Shown one piece after another: positions 45,538 through 57,658 of a stretch of 64,000 nt of DNA. This DNA is from Bretschneidera sinensis (Eukaryota; Streptophyta; Magnoliopsida; Brassicales; Akaniaceae). The first letter of the stretch is position 1. The number at the start of each line of letters is the position of its first letter. The stretch covers positions 109,100,536 to 109,164,535 of the forward strand of contig CM043699.1 of NCBI GenBank assembly GCA_023935145.1, written 5' to 3'. A model generated the notes under the pieces. That model was not told the origin of the DNA and did not search any database. It was given only the letters and a program-made list of their open reading frames with translations. A program made the translations under genes and the position numbers.

Positions 45538-46497
45538 TTATTCCTCCATAACTAGCTTCCATCTTGGCGAATCCTTACATCCTATGGCATCAATGAAAGT
45601 CTCTTGTTCACTTATCTCTCCTTCTGTCCAAGGAACTGCTGCATTCGCAGCATCCGCAAACCCATATCTTGAAGGTGGTCCGACCAGCCTTCTTTCCCGG
45701 TATCTTCTGAGTTGATAGTCCTTCCAACTCCCTGCATCATCATCTTTCAGTTCAGCCTCCTTATGAGTGTCTTGAGCTTGGCATTCATCAATGGGCTCTA
45801 CCTGGTCCGAACCCTCTTGCCTTCCTTGCTTTACCTGAACCGAATTCTCCTTAATGCTATGCTCCACAAATACCAAACTGGTTTGCTCACTAGCCCCTGC
45901 AGGGTTAGTTTTCTCCAAGTAGGGAAATAAAAATTCATTAAAAATAACATCCCTACTTATTATGAGTCTCAATCCTTCTTTCTCTAAGGACCACAACCTA
46001 TACCCCTTAGCCCCTTCCTCATATCCTAGGAACACATATTTTCTAGATCTTGGGTTAAATCTATCATCCTTTTGTTGTGCATATGCAGCACACCCAAAAG
46101 TCCTAAGGTTGTCTAGCTCAGGGGGTTTTACACTCCACATCTCCTCGGAAATCTTATGGTACACAACTCTAGAGGGTGATCTATTAACCAAATATGCGGC
46201 AGTAGACACCGCTTCCCCCTAAAAACATTTGGGTAATCTAGATTCATCTAACATGCACCTAACCTTTTTCATAAGGGTCTTGTTCATCCTCGCAGCAACT
46301 CCACTTTGCTGAGGGGTTTCCATAACCGTTCTATGTCTGAGAATCCCATTTAACCTACAGAATTGATCAAGTTCTTTGTTAAAATATTCTAAGCCATTAT
46401 CGGTTCTTAAAACCTGAACTACCCTGCTCATTTGAGTCTCTACCAGCCTTCTCCACACCACTAACTTATTCAAAGCATCTGATTTATTTCTAACCAA
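45538..46497 (-). pseudogene. Copia D integrase
   Basis: The first frame (46219-46497) has VLRTDNGLEY (second acidic residue) and RTVMETPQQSGVAARMNKTL, where the catalytic Glu lies at an altered position. The second frame (45538-46209) starts AAYLVNRSPS and includes FGCAAYAQQ and FLGYEEGAKGYRL, the integrase C-terminal landmarks, then the linker to RT. Confidence 0.8.
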
Positions 46498-46581
46498 ATA
46501 AGCCCAAACCTTTCTTGAATAATCATCAATTAAAGATAGAAAGTAAAGATTACCTCCCTGTGTTGGTGTCCTTGCTGGTCC

Positions 46582-47217
46582 TCAAAGGTCCACATGAATG
46601 TAGTCAAGAATTCCTTTAGACTTGTGCACTCTGGTATTGAAGCTGACCCGGTGTTGCTTCTCAAGAACATAACACTCGCAGAAATCAAGTTCCTCTACTT
46701 TGTTTCCACCAAGTAGGTCATCCTTGCTGAGAACTTTCAAGCCCTCTTTGCTCATAAGTCCCAAGTGAGTGTGCCAAAGGGCTGCCTCATCCATCTCAGC
46801 CATCAAGCTTGCTGCTTGATCCTTGATCTCCGTGTCTCCGATCATCTCATAGAGTCCATCCTTCATTGCTACTTTGATCACTACCAAAGATCCCTTGGCT
46901 ACCTTGATATTTTCTCCCTCTATCTTGCATGTGTGTCCCATGGAATCCAGTTGCCCTAATAAGATCAAATTCCTCCTCAAATTCGAGAGATATCTAATAT
47001 TTTTCAGCAGCTTTGTCATTCTATCAAACATCTTCAACTGGATGTCTCCTATCCCCCTCACTTGGCAAGAATTGTCATTACCCAAGTAGACCCTTCCATC
47101 ATTGATCTCTTTGAAATTCTTGAACCATTCCTGGTGAGGGCACATGTGATGAGTGTACCCGGTATCCGAGATCCATTTCATGCTTCTTTCTTGTCCCTTA
47201 CTCACATCTGAGCACAC
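46582..47217 (-). pseudogene. Copia D protease and pre-integrase domain
   Basis: The frame reads WISDTGYTHHMCPHQEWF (protease active site DTG), YLGNDNSCQVRGIG, LSNLRRNLILLGQLD, and LWHTHLGLMSKEGL with a CX2C-like finger. It is one open frame of 211 codons. Confidence 0.82.
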
Positions 47218-47238
47218 AACAAGAACATCACCAGCTTG

Positions 47239-47523
47239 CTATTCTATCTTGGCAACCAAAGCCTCTCCATTCTTGGTATGGCTTTTTCCCTCATCCCTCA
47301 TCTTCTCCTTGCATTCTTTCTTGACGTGACCCTCCTCGTGGCAGTAGTAACATCTATTCCCTCCAAATCTCAGTTTGGAATGCATTCTCCCATGGCTTTC
47401 TTCTCTACCTTTTTCCCAGTAGTAGCCATGTATGTTGCTGTGCACTCTCCCATAGCTCTCTCCTCTACCTCTGACCCGATAGTAGCCATGCATGTTGCTT
47501 CCATACCGAGGGGCTCCATACAA
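47239..47523 (-). pseudogene. Copia D gag C-terminus with zinc knuckle
   Basis: Arg/Gly-rich sequence with an internal near-repeat (RGRGESYGRVHSN and KGREESHGRMHSK, about 25 codons apart), followed by the knuckle CYYCHEEGHVKKEC. It is cut at its N-terminal side at the junction with E1. Confidence 0.75.
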
Positions 47524-47532
47524 ATGATGTCT

Positions 47533-48747
47533 CTAAATCTTCAAAGTAAAAACTATGGCAGCCAATTCTAAATCATGGGTCAAGTAATTCCTCTCATGGT
47601 TTTTCAATTGCCTAGATGCATAAGCTATAACTCTCCTATGTTGCATCAACACACATCCTAACCTTTGATGTGACACATCACTACATACCATAAATCCTTC
47701 ATCACCAGAAGGAAACACTAATACCGAGGCAGTAATCAATTTTTCTTTTAACAACTGAAACTCTTTTCACATTCTTCTGACCACTTAAACTTCGCTTTCT
47801 TCTTGGTCAATCTAGTCAATGGTCCAACAATCATAGAATTTTTTTTGGATAAACCACCTATAATAACCAGCCAAGCCTAAAAAGCTTCTAATTTCAGTTA
47901 CACAAGTGGGTCTTTCCCAATTCAACACCGCTTCTACTTTCTACGGGTCAACTGCTATTCCTTCACCCGACACAACATGCCCCAAGAAAGATATTTCACT
48001 CACCAAAACTCACACTTAGAGAACTTTGCATATAATTTCTCTTTTCTCAAAATTTCCAACACTATCTCTAATTGTTGCATACACTCATTTTCATTCTTAG
48101 AATATACCAGAATATCATCAATAAACACAATCACAAATCTATCCAAGTATAATCTAAACACCCAATTCACTAGATCCAAGAGCATTAGTCAACCCAAATG
48201 GCATGACCAGGAACTCATGATGGCCATAACGTGTCCTAAAAGCAATCTTAGGCACGTCCCCTTACTTTATCCTCAATTGATGATAATTTGATCCCAGGTC
48301 TATCTTAGAAATCACCATAGCTCCCTGTAGCTGTTTGAACAAATCATCTATCTTTTACAAAGGATATCTATTCTTGATGGTAATCTTATTCAACTCTCTA
48401 TAATAAATACACAATCTCATTTTCCCACCATTCTTCTTGACTAACAACGTAGGGGCTCCCCAATGTGACATACTAGGTCGAATAAACTGTTTATCTATAA
48501 ACTCTTGAAGCTGAACTTTTAACTCTCTCAATTCAGCTGGTGCCATTCTATAAGGTGCTATAGATATAGGTGCTGACATCGGAATCACCTCAATAGAAAA
48601 CTCAATCTCCATATTGGGAGGCAAACTAGACAATTCTTTAGGGAATACATTAGAAAAATCTTTTATTACCAAGATTTCTTCTATATTCCTACTCTCCTTG
48701 CTAGAATCCACCACATATGCCAAATACTCCTCACAATCCTTCTTCAA
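47533..48747 (-). pseudogene. E1 reverse transcriptase and RNase H start
   Basis: RT pieces: [40 protein letters not shown], then [12 protein letters not shown] with the catalytic Asp pair intact (about 48100-48130), and the RNase H part [16 protein letters not shown] and [16 protein letters not shown]. Frames change between 48000 and 48360. Confidence 0.82.
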
Positions 48748-48867
48748 CCATTTATTGGCAGTTAAGGCAGAAATAAGACAGTTAGCAAGTATCTTACGTT
48801 CTCCCTAAAAATTAAACTTTTCTTGTCCAGGTATCTTGAACACCACTTTCTTCCTAAAACAATCTAC

Positions 48868-49200
48868 TCAAGCATGATATGCAGATAACCAATTCATCCC
48901 CAGAATTGAATTAAAATATGTTATATCTAAAGGCAATAAATTGACTTCAAATTCTCTATCAGCCATATTAATCACATAACTTCGATAAAATGTCCTGATA
49001 ATAACTCTATCCCCAGTAGAAACCTCAACAACAATAGCATGCATCAAATGACTAACACTAGCATCAATAGATTTCATATAAACACTGGATGCAAAAGAAT
49101 GGGTTACACCAGGATCAATCAATAATCTAACTGGCTTATCAAGGATAGATACCATACCCATAACAGCATCAAGAGTGGCTTGTGCATCTTGTTGGGTCAA
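48868..49200 (-). pseudogene. E1 protease
   Basis: The open minus-strand frame has LIDPGVTHSFAS (aspartic protease motif, DSG replaced by DPG), EFEVNLLPLD and ILGMNWLSAYHA, the usual end of chromovirus protease. The counterpart in E2 is 57659-57952. Confidence 0.82.
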
Positions 49201-49384
49201 TGTATAGACTTTGCTGTCTTTGGACTGTAATTGGCTACCACGTCATCTCTCAAGTACTAATCCATAACCTCTACCCCGCACACTCCCTGATCATCCACCT
49301 CTCTCCACCGGTCTTCTCCCAACAATTCCAACGCCTATATCAACAGATTTCTCCACTGGAAAATCTACAGCAATATGTCATTCC

Positions 49385-50640
49385 TCACCACATACAAAGC
49401 ATATCTGCATAGGGCAATTCTGTGATAGATGCCTCGTTTGATTACATCTAAAGCAAACCCTTAGCTCTCAATCATACATCAAATTGCCACCTCTCCTTGG
49501 TGGCATACTTACTCCTCTATAATAACTCCCACTTCCCATAGCTTGTCTTCCGAATCTAGGGGTCCCATCGGTATTACTTTGAGCTATAGAAGAAACAAAT
49601 CGTGCTTGCCTCTGACTCTATACTACAGTTCTTTGTGAAAAAGAACGCCCCTTCTGGGGTGGCCTCCCACCCTGCACACTCATACTGCCACCACCTCTAG
49701 GTCCCTCAAATCTAGACATCTTCAACCACTCCCTCCTACCTCTAAATTCCATCAAATCTTTCTTAATTTATAATTTTTTATCCACCAATATAGCATAATT
49801 TCCAGGGCCTATATAAGAGAGTTTAGTCCAAATGTCATTGTGTAATCCATCTAAAAATCTTTTATATTTTCTCTCATCTGTATTCACTAATTCAGGTAAA
49901 AACCTTAACAGGGCTATGAATCTACTATCATATTCAGCCACCGATAAATTACCCTACCTTAGATGAATAAAATCTCTCTCTTGTTGTGCCCGAAAGGTAT
50001 CTGGAAAATACTTCGCAAAGAACTCATCCTTAAACTTACTCCAAGTTAAAAGTTGTTCTATTTGTGTGCTTACCCTGGGCAAAATATCCTCACACCATTG
50101 AAAAGCCTTACCTTCTAGCATAAATGAAGCAAAAGCAATCTTCTATCTATCTGTCATTGGTAAGACCTCAAAATATTTCTCAACATGTCTAATCCACTGC
50201 TCAACTTCCATAGGATTTACAGATCCTCTAAAAGACTCGAGTTTAAACTTAAGAAATCTCACAAAACAATCACCTTGCATCCTACGTGCAACCATGCCTT
50301 TTTCTTCATGAACCTCTTGTCTCACCACATCAGGTTCTATTCTACCCCTCTCCTCTAATCTCCTCTGTAAATTATCAACCCTTTCTTCAGCTGCATTCAT
50401 CCTCTCTATAGCACGATCAAGGGTTTCTTTAAATTCATCCCTCCCAACCTCATATTCTTTCCCAGCTCTACTAGTACCAGTTACACTATCAATCTGTTCC
50501 CTTACAGGAACCACAAACTCAAACTCCCTCTCTGCTTCAACTCTTCTAAATATTTAGGGTCTACCACGTCCTCTCTGATTTAGAACTCTACCTCTAGCTC
50601 TTGCACATCCACGTTTCGTCCTTAGACTCTATATTAAAAT
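49385..50640 (-). pseudogene. E1 gag
   Basis: The N-terminal frame (50143-50514) includes a coiled-coil-like NAAEERVDNLQRRLEE and the gag core SFRGSVNPMEVEQWIRHVEKYFEVL. The zinc knuckle CFRCNQTRHLSQNC is visible near 49400-49460. Stops and shifts lie between. Confidence 0.75.
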
Positions 50641-50705
50641 ATAGTTTATTTTGATCTTCAACTTCTTTGAGTTATTATGCAGTCTATAGAATCATAAAAC
50701 CTAAT

Positions 50706-50717
50706 GCTCTGATACCA
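50706..50717 (-). other. Primer-binding site of E1
   Basis: The minus strand reads TGGTATCAGAGC, the initiator tRNA-Met site, four bases from the LTR end. Confidence 0.85.
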
Positions 50718-50721
50718 AAAT

Positions 50722-52840
50722 TGTAACGACCCATCCCGGGTTGGCCACCCCTGAGACAATGTTATCACATTTTGAAAATCTCAGCATGACACATATATGC
50801 AACAAATAAAATAATACCAACTACAATTATTACATCAATCCTCAACCCTTAACAGGGGAGATACGTAATTCAGATCTCAACTTAAACATTATATACAACA
50901 AAATATGCATGAATATTTACAAATATATATTTTTTTCTTTATCATTAGTCTGAGGATGTGGACCACGTGGCTTACAAATAATGACTTCGTCTGAATCTCA
51001 ACTCACCAAACTATCTGTCTTACCTTTTACCTGAAATCATTGTACAATGAGGAGTGAGCTTCACAAGCTCAGTGAATCAAACTTACTAGAAGTATTCAAT
51101 TTGTATAATTAGTTATCCAATATTCATTCATCTATATCTTATATATTTTGATAATAACTTTCTATTATCACTACTCATATCAAATCTCCATCATTTATAA
51201 ATCTCTTCTTCTCATATAATTAATCATCATCTAGTGACTATCAATTCTATCTCATAATTACCTCATTTTGAGGTTCATAGCATATAATCAGTCACCTAGA
51301 TAATTCTCATCATTTCGTATTTTCATTTTTTTTCTTTCCAGCATAATTGTCTCTCTGTGAGACTCATTCATCTATTAAGAAATTTACAATCATAAATAGC
51401 AGTTTAGCATCTCAAGCAATAATAATCAATATTTAAAGCAAATGCAATGCGTGAATTTAAATATTATTATTATTGAGAACGTCTTCCCACATGTCAACAT
51501 GTGTTAGCTTAGACCGGCTGCCCTCCTGGTTCTTTTATTTTATTTAGACTGGCTGCCCTCACGGTTCTTTTTATTTCAAGCATATACCGGTTGTCATGGT
51601 TTTCATTTATTTCTAGCATATACCGGCTGTCACGGTTTTCATATATTTCCAGCATATACCTGATGTCATGGTTTTAATTTAGACCGGCTGCTCTCTCGAT
51701 TCTTTTATTTCATGTATATGCATATGAACAATGATATGAAATATGCATACATACAAAAATATAAAAACATGTATGTATTCAGACATTCAAATTTGTTATC
51801 ATACTTCTTCTCAAATTATTATTTGATAAATTTCACTAATTTATTCTCCTTATATATCATATTAAATCATCATCCATAGCTCATCAAGAATTTTACTTAT
51901 CACCTTTATTATTAAATCGACTCATTATTCTAATAATATTATTTCTCATAAAATAATTCTTTACACATAAACTATTCTTATTATACCTATCAACCAACTT
52001 TCATCTATCACCAAATCATAAGTTAATAATTTATTCAAATACTATCATTATATATTTCATATTTATCTTGATTACTTAAAGTAAATCTAACTCACCACGA
52101 AGTACTTAGAGCAACCCGTGGATCACCTACTTGCCTTTCCTGCTCCTCTCAGCAATTTCTCACGGTTGTTGATCGTCAACACTTGATATAATATTTATGT
52201 TAAAATTTCTAATTTATTCTTCAATTCCTTCATAATTCACACCCTTTGACAATTCTCACATTTAATTTCGGAAAATTTCATGTATGCTAAATTTCAAAAA
52301 TAAACTTCACGTTACTACCTTCTGTTTTTCTTAGAGCTTTTTGTGACTCTTTATAAAATTCTTCTGTAAACTCCTTCAAAATTTTACTCTTTCAACATAT
52401 CTTTCGGTCCCCAAGTGTTTAGAGAAATATAGTAGTTTGAATTATAAAAGGAAGAAAACCAATCAAGATTTAGTAAGTATAATTAAAATAAAGAACAAAG
52501 TATGTATATATTCCCCCCCCCCCACTGTTTCACTTTTGTGCTGCTTAACATGTAGCAATTTAAATTTTTTGAGGCAACACCTGGAAGTCCTAGTGATGTA
52601 CACTTTTTTATTTTTATTTTTTGAATTTTTTTTTCTTTTATTCTTTTTATCCTCCATGAATATTTTAATTAATTAATTAATATATTTTCTTTTTCTTTTT
52701 TCTTACATACTGTCCACACATATTTTTTTAAAGAATTGTTTTATAAAATTTAAATATTTCACATATATGTATTATTTTAATTACATGTCATATTTATTAA
52801 ATTACTTATTTACCCTTTCTTAATGTATACAGATATTACA
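50722..52840 (-). repeat. 5' LTR of chromovirus E1
   Basis: 2119 bp. The minus strand starts TGTAATATCTG and ends GTCGTTACA, with ends TGTAA/TTACA. The interior carries several related blocks with CCGGCTGTCACGG or similar at 51510-51700. Confidence 0.8.
51500..51710. repeat. Short direct repeats inside the chromovirus LTR
   Basis: Blocks of about 40-50 bp (AGACCGGCTGCC..GGTTCTTTTATTT and GCATATACCGGCTGTC..GGTTTTCAT) recur five or six times. The same array is in the E2 LTR at about 60280-60480. Confidence 0.7.
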
Positions 52841-53730
52841 CTAAATTATATTAAACTAACTGAATTAAACTTGAAGACTAAGCTAAATGAATTAAACTAA
52901 GCTACTTTAAACTAGATGAGTTAAAAAAAGAAGAATTAAGCTAAATAGATTTAAACTAAACTACCTTAAAGATGAGATTCAAAATAACTAGTAACTAGTA
53001 ACATTTTTAATGGGCCAAAGGGGACCCAAAATTAACAAGGACTAAGGGGGCCCAAAATTCTTTTTAAAGAATTAAAGTTCACATGTAATTAATGACACCT
53101 TTAAATAAAACATCTAACTTAAAGAACATAAAAATTCTTAAGGTACTAAACTAAAGGAAAGAACTTTAAAACAACTGTTAACTTAATATTGCCTTTAATG
53201 AAGAGACTACATATGACTAGTAGCTAAGTAAAGAAAGAAATATAACTAGTGAAAGAGAAAATGCTAAGAAACTAGTAAGTATCTTAAGATGAAACTTTCT
53301 AAGTGAGCTAAATTAATCGAGTATATTTTCAAGGTGGTTTAAACACATGAATCATGCTAGCAATTTATTTTGCAAAAAGTAGAAGCTTAGCCAACTTTCT
53401 TTGGCTAAGGAAAATTTCCACGCACCGAGATTATCCTCGGAGATACTTGTGCATTTGTGGACTTAGTGAAGTTGGAAGAATGATTCCAATGAAGATTAGA
53501 AGACCAAAAACAAAAGGTGGTCGAAAATGATGAAGAACTCTCACTAGTTCTTCTTTTGTGTTTCACTCTTTGCTCTTTTCTCACCTCTATTGAACACTCT
53601 CTTCTCTTTTTTTATCTTTTTTTTTATATTCATCTCTTTGATCTTCATACTCTTCTATCTTTTTCTCTATTTCCTCACTTCTTTCTTTCTCTTTAAACTT
53701 TCTCTCTTTTCTCTATTTTTTTTCTTTTTT
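52841..53730. other. Flank X, copy 1 (also at 61677-62556)
   Basis: About 890 bases that follow the chromovirus LTR in both copies, starting CTAAATTAT and ending in a pyrimidine tract. In the second copy the sequence continues into a TATA-bearing region, so X is probably part of element F's LTR or leader and was duplicated with the chromovirus. Confidence 0.65.
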
Positions 53731-53843
53731 TTAAATAATTGTTTTATAAAAATTAAATATTTTGCATATATGTATTATTTGAATTCCATGTCATATTTAT
53801 TAAATTATTTCTTCACCATTTCTTTACGAATACATATATTACA
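53731..53843 (-). repeat. Start of the 3' LTR of E2 (113 bp fragment)
   Basis: The minus strand starts TGTAATATATGTATTCG right after the purine-rich GGTAGGTAGAAT. It matches the first part of both full LTRs, then joins flank X at a T-rich junction. Confidence 0.75.
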
Positions 53844-53855
53844 ATTCTACCTACC

Positions 53856-54592
53856 TTACAAAAATTTCATCCCCGAAATTTTCTTACCAAATTCATGAAA
53901 GAGTTGGGGGTATTCTTTCCTCATTCTTGCTTCAAGCTCCCAAGTAATTTCTTCAACATCTTGGTTTCGCCATAATACTTGAATCAAAGGAAGGACTTTA
54001 TTGCACATGACTTGTTCCTTTCTGTCTAGAATTCTAACCTGTACTTGCATAAAAGTCAAATCTTTCTGAAGTTCTATCGCTTGATTTGAGATACTATGAG
54101 ATTCATCGTGTAAGTACTTTCTCAAAAGTGACTCATGAAACACATTATGTAATTGATTTAACTCTGGGGGCAAATCCAATTGATATGCTACTGGTCTAAC
54201 TCTTTCAAGCACCTCATATGGCCCCTCAAATCTCGGGCTCAACTTTACCTTCTTTTTAAACTCAATACACCCTTCCACGGAGATATTTTCAAAAATACCC
54301 AATCACCAACTTGAAACTCAAGAGATATTTTTCTATTATCAGCATATTTCTTCTGTCTATTCTGTACTGCTCTAAGGTTCTCTCTAACCAGTTTGATCCT
54401 CTCAATAGTCAGATCTATCATTTCTGGACCAAATATCTTTCTCTCTCCAACTTCTTCCCAACATACTAGAGTTCTACACCTCCTACTATATAAATCCTCA
54501 AATGGTGCCATCCAATTACTAGTTTGATATTGATTATTATATGCAAGCTCGATCAAAGGTAAATATGCATCCCAGCTCACTGAGAAACTCAA
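53856..54592 (-). pseudogene. E2 integrase C-terminus and chromodomain
   Basis: Frame 54245-54592 has LPLIELAYNNQYQTS, YADNRK and FQVGDWVFLKISPWKG (the GPY/F region). After a frame change, 53856-54302 has LSPRFEGPYEVLERV, LPPELNQLHNVFHESLLRKY and the chromodomain-like ILDRKEQVM, VLWRNQ and EEITWELEARMR. The chromodomain would guide integration to chromatin marks. Confidence 0.83.
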
Positions 54593-54599
54593 TACAATT

Positions 54600-55296
54600 G
54601 CCTTCAGTATATCTTCTAGTATTCTAATGATCCTCTCCGTCTACCTATCAGTTGTGGATGAAAAGCTGTACTAAACTGTAATTATGTACCCATAGCTTCT
54701 TGAAAACCTCTCCAAAATCTAGAGGTAAATCTAGAATCTCTATCTAATACAATGCTCAAGGGTACTCTATATAATTTTACAATCTCCGCTACATACAATT
54801 CAGCCAACTTTTCAGGACTCAAGGTAGTTTTAATAGGAAAGAAATGTGAAGACTTAGAAAGTCTATCCACTATAAGCCATACAGCGTCATGAGCCCTCTG
54901 GGTACGGGGAAAACCATAGACAAAATCCATACTCACGTTCTCCCATGGCAACTCAGGTACTGGAAGAGGTTGTAATAAACCTGCTGGATGTCTATTTTCA
55001 GACTTTACCTGTTGACAAGTCAAACATCTAGAAGTATGTTTCGCTACATCCTTCTTCATCCCTGACCAATAACAATTCTGTCTCAATCCCCTGTATATCT
55101 TATTATTACCTGGGTGCATGGAATATACAGAATCATGAGCCTCCCTTAATATCTCCTTTCTCATCTCCATATCAATGGGAACACAAAATCTATGCACCAA
55201 TATCACCATACCATCTTCTCTAATTCTAAACTCAGTTGGCTTCCTACTCAATACTTCTTGTCTGATTTTCTCTATAACTCTATCTTTACCCTGCAT
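54600..55296 (-). pseudogene. E2 integrase, zinc finger and catalytic core
   Basis: The frame opens [16 protein letters not shown]. It has an HHCC finger (HDSVYSMHPGNNKIY, then RCLTCQQVK), the core MDFVYGFPRTQ where the first catalytic Asp is kept, and VLDRDSRFTSRFW with the second. It ends at a stop at about 54682, and the last catalytic Glu is expected just after it. Confidence 0.85.
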
Positions 55297-55391
55297 CAGC
55301 TACTACATTAGCCGTTCCTGGATGATAATGAATTGTATAGTCATAATCACTAATCAACTCTATCCACTTCCTTTGCCTCTAAATCTTCAAA
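55297..55391 (-). pseudogene. E2 RNase H, C-terminal part
   Basis: A short coding-like segment on the other side of the hAT element; with 56331-56531 it makes up the RNase H domain. Confidence 0.5.
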
Positions 55392-55399
55392 GCAAAAAC

Positions 55400-56322
55400 C
55401 AATGTTTTTAAGGGCGGGCTTGGGGCCCACCCAGAGGCAATTTGGGCCCAAAATGCCCCAGGGCTTAAATCCTGGGGCGGAGCCAAAACGACGTCATTTT
55501 GGTGTTTTGGTTAAATCAGCCTTCTTCTTCTCTACGGCTCGAACCTATAACCTTAAAGTGTCAAAGACCTTACCACTGAGCTAGTACTGCTGGTGTGATA
55601 TTATTACACTTCATAAATATATAATACATATTATGTATCTTAATAATAATTACAAACTATTTAATTAATCACTTACAAATTACAACAATATAGAAATATA
55701 AGTTATACTTCATATAATTTATATATAAATATATATTAATATTTATAAAATTATAATTATCAGACTATAGAGAGTTAGTAAAGTATTAAACTTTGATAAT
55801 AATTAATTAATTAAAAATTAAATTATCTTTCTTTTACTATTTTAATTAATTAATTAATATTATTTTATTAAAATTTCAAAATACCCTAAAAGATTCAAAA
55901 GACTTACCCGGTTTTTCAGCATTTTAAGTCGAAATTTTAAATTTTCAACATTTTGATTGAACGTCATTACAAATGAAACCACTATGTTGGAGAACCATAA
56001 TGTAAATTAATGGATACATATGTAACAAACAATAGCGTACGTCTAATATCATATATGATTAAAATTTTCATCAAATTGTTTGATATTTGTGTAAAAATAT
56101 TTTGATAAATATTCATTCATAGGTCTTAAGTTAGTAAAGTTTATTGATAATTAATTTATTTATATTATTTCAAATTTTTAATATTTTAATAATTTAATTA
56201 ATATTATTCCATTCAAAACGCCCCAACGTTTCAAAAGACTTACGCCCCAATGCCTCGGGGCTTACACCTTGCCTCATTGAGGCAAAATGCCTCGCCCAAC
56301 GCCCTCACCTCTGAAAACACTG
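55400..56322. mobile_element. Non-autonomous hAT element with perfect 8 bp target duplication
   Basis: The termini CAATGTTTTTAAGG and CAGTGTTTTCAGAGG (reverse complement of the right end) are imperfect inverted repeats. The 8 bp GCAAAAAC is present on both sides (55392-55399 and 56323-56330). Both ends are GC-rich (GGGCGGGCTTGGGGC; GCCTCGGGGC, GAGGCAAAATGCCTC) and the middle is AT-rich. There is no transposase. The copy of this site in E1 (47538-47560) has a single GTAAAAAC and no insertion. Confidence 0.9.
55530..55592 (-). other. tRNA-like segment inside the hAT element
   Basis: The minus strand reads TAGCTCAGTGGTAAGG (A-box-like) and, about 30 bases later, AGGTTCGAGCCG (B-box-like), the layout of a tRNA or SINE head. 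A complete cloverleaf with paired acceptor stem is not evident, so this is a tRNA-derived relic rather than a functional tRNA gene. Confidence 0.5.
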
Positions 56323-56330
56323 GCAAAAAC

Positions 56331-57464
56331 TATGACAATCAATTCTAAATCATGGGTCAAGTAATTCCTCTCATGGTTCTTCAATTGCCTAGATGCATAA
56401 GCTATAACTCTCCCATGTTACATCAACACACATCTCAACCTCTGATGTGACGCATCACTATATACCACAAATCCTTCATCACTAGAAGGAAGCACTAATA
56501 TCAGGGTAGTAATCAATTTTTCTTTTAATAGCTAGAAACTCTTTTCACATTCTTTTGACCACCTAAACTTCACTTTTTTCCTGGTTAATCTAGTCAATGG
56601 TCCAGCAATCATAGAAATTTTTTGGATAAACCTCCTATAATAACCAGCCAACCCCAAAATGCTTTTAATTTCAGTTACACTAATGGGTCTTTCCCAATTC
56701 AACACTGCTTCTACTTTCTGTGGGTCAATTGCTATTATTTCTCCCAACACAACATGCCCCAAGAAATATATTTCACTCAACCAAAACTCACACTTAGAGA
56801 ACTTTGTATATAATTTCTCTCTCCTCAGAATTTCCAACAGTATCTCTAAATGTTGTATATGCTCATCTTCATTCTTAGAATATACCATAATATTATCAAT
56901 AAATACAATCACAAATCTATCAAAGAATGGTTTAAACACCCTATTCATTAGATCCATAAATATTGCAGGAGCATTAGTCAACCCAAATGGCATGATCAGG
57001 AACTCACGATGGCCATAACATGTCCTAAAAGCAGTCTTAGGCACGTCCCCTCCCTTTATCCTCAATTGATGATAACCTGATCTCAGGTCTATATTAGAAA
57101 ACACCTTAGCTCCTTGTAACTATTCGAACAAATCATCTATCATTGACAAAAGATATCTATTCTTGATGATGATCTTATTCAACTCTATATAATCAATACA
57201 CAATCTCATTATCCCATCATTCTTCTTGATAAACAACACAGGAGTTCCCCAAGGTGACATACTAGGTCGAATAAACTGTTTATCTAGCAACTCCTGAAGC
57301 TGAACTTTCAACTCTCTCAATTTATCTGGTGCAATTCTATAAGGCGGCGCTATAGATATGGGTGTTGATCCTAGAATCACCTCAATAGAAAACTCAATCT
57401 CCCTATTGGGAGGCAAACCAGACAACTCTTTAAGGAATACATCAAAAAAATCTTTTACTACCAA
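56331..57464 (-). pseudogene. E2 reverse transcriptase and RNase H start
   Basis: RT pieces: [32 protein letters not shown], then [32 protein letters not shown], the catalytic region [12 protein letters not shown] (the second Asp of IDDI replaced by Asn), FSKCEFW and [11 protein letters not shown]. RNase H follows and is cut at 56330 by the hAT element. Copy E1 keeps IDDI. Confidence 0.85.
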
Positions 57465-57658
57465 GATTTCTTTTACTTCCTACTATCCTTGCTAGAATCC
57501 ACCACATATGCCAAATAGCCCTCACAACCCTTCTTCAACCATTTACTGGCAGTTAAGTCAGAAATAAGACAGTTAGCAAGTATCTTACGTTCTACTTGAA
57601 AATTAAACTCTTCATGTCTAGGTATCTTGAACACCACATTCTTCCTGAAACAATCTAC

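Larger units (their letters stand above)
43492..47529 (-). mobile_element. Copia retrotransposon D, 5'-truncated
   Basis: The 3' LTR (43492-44477) begins TGTTGG and ends CCAACA. Upstream on the minus strand are RNase H, RT, integrase, protease and the gag zinc knuckle, and then the element stops at about 47529 against RNase H of chromovirus E1. The 5' LTR, leader and most of gag are missing, so a deletion removed them together with the end of G's LTR and the 3' end of E1. Confidence 0.85.
47530..52840 (-). mobile_element. Tekay-like Gypsy chromovirus E1, 3'-truncated
   Basis: The minus strand holds a 5' LTR (50722-52840), a primer site (50706-50717), gag, protease, RT and part of RNase H. 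It ends at about 47530 where Copia D begins. It is a close copy of 56331-61676 in E2, and together they form a tandem duplication with flank X. Confidence 0.85.

Noticed and set aside
53590..53898. Plus-strand Phe/Leu-rich frame resembling a membrane protein
   Set aside because: It is a pyrimidine-tract artefact in flank X and recurs in altered form at 62354-62566.
55535..55585. Functional tRNA gene
   Set aside because: Only A- and B-box-like parts are seen; no complete cloverleaf with paired acceptor stem.
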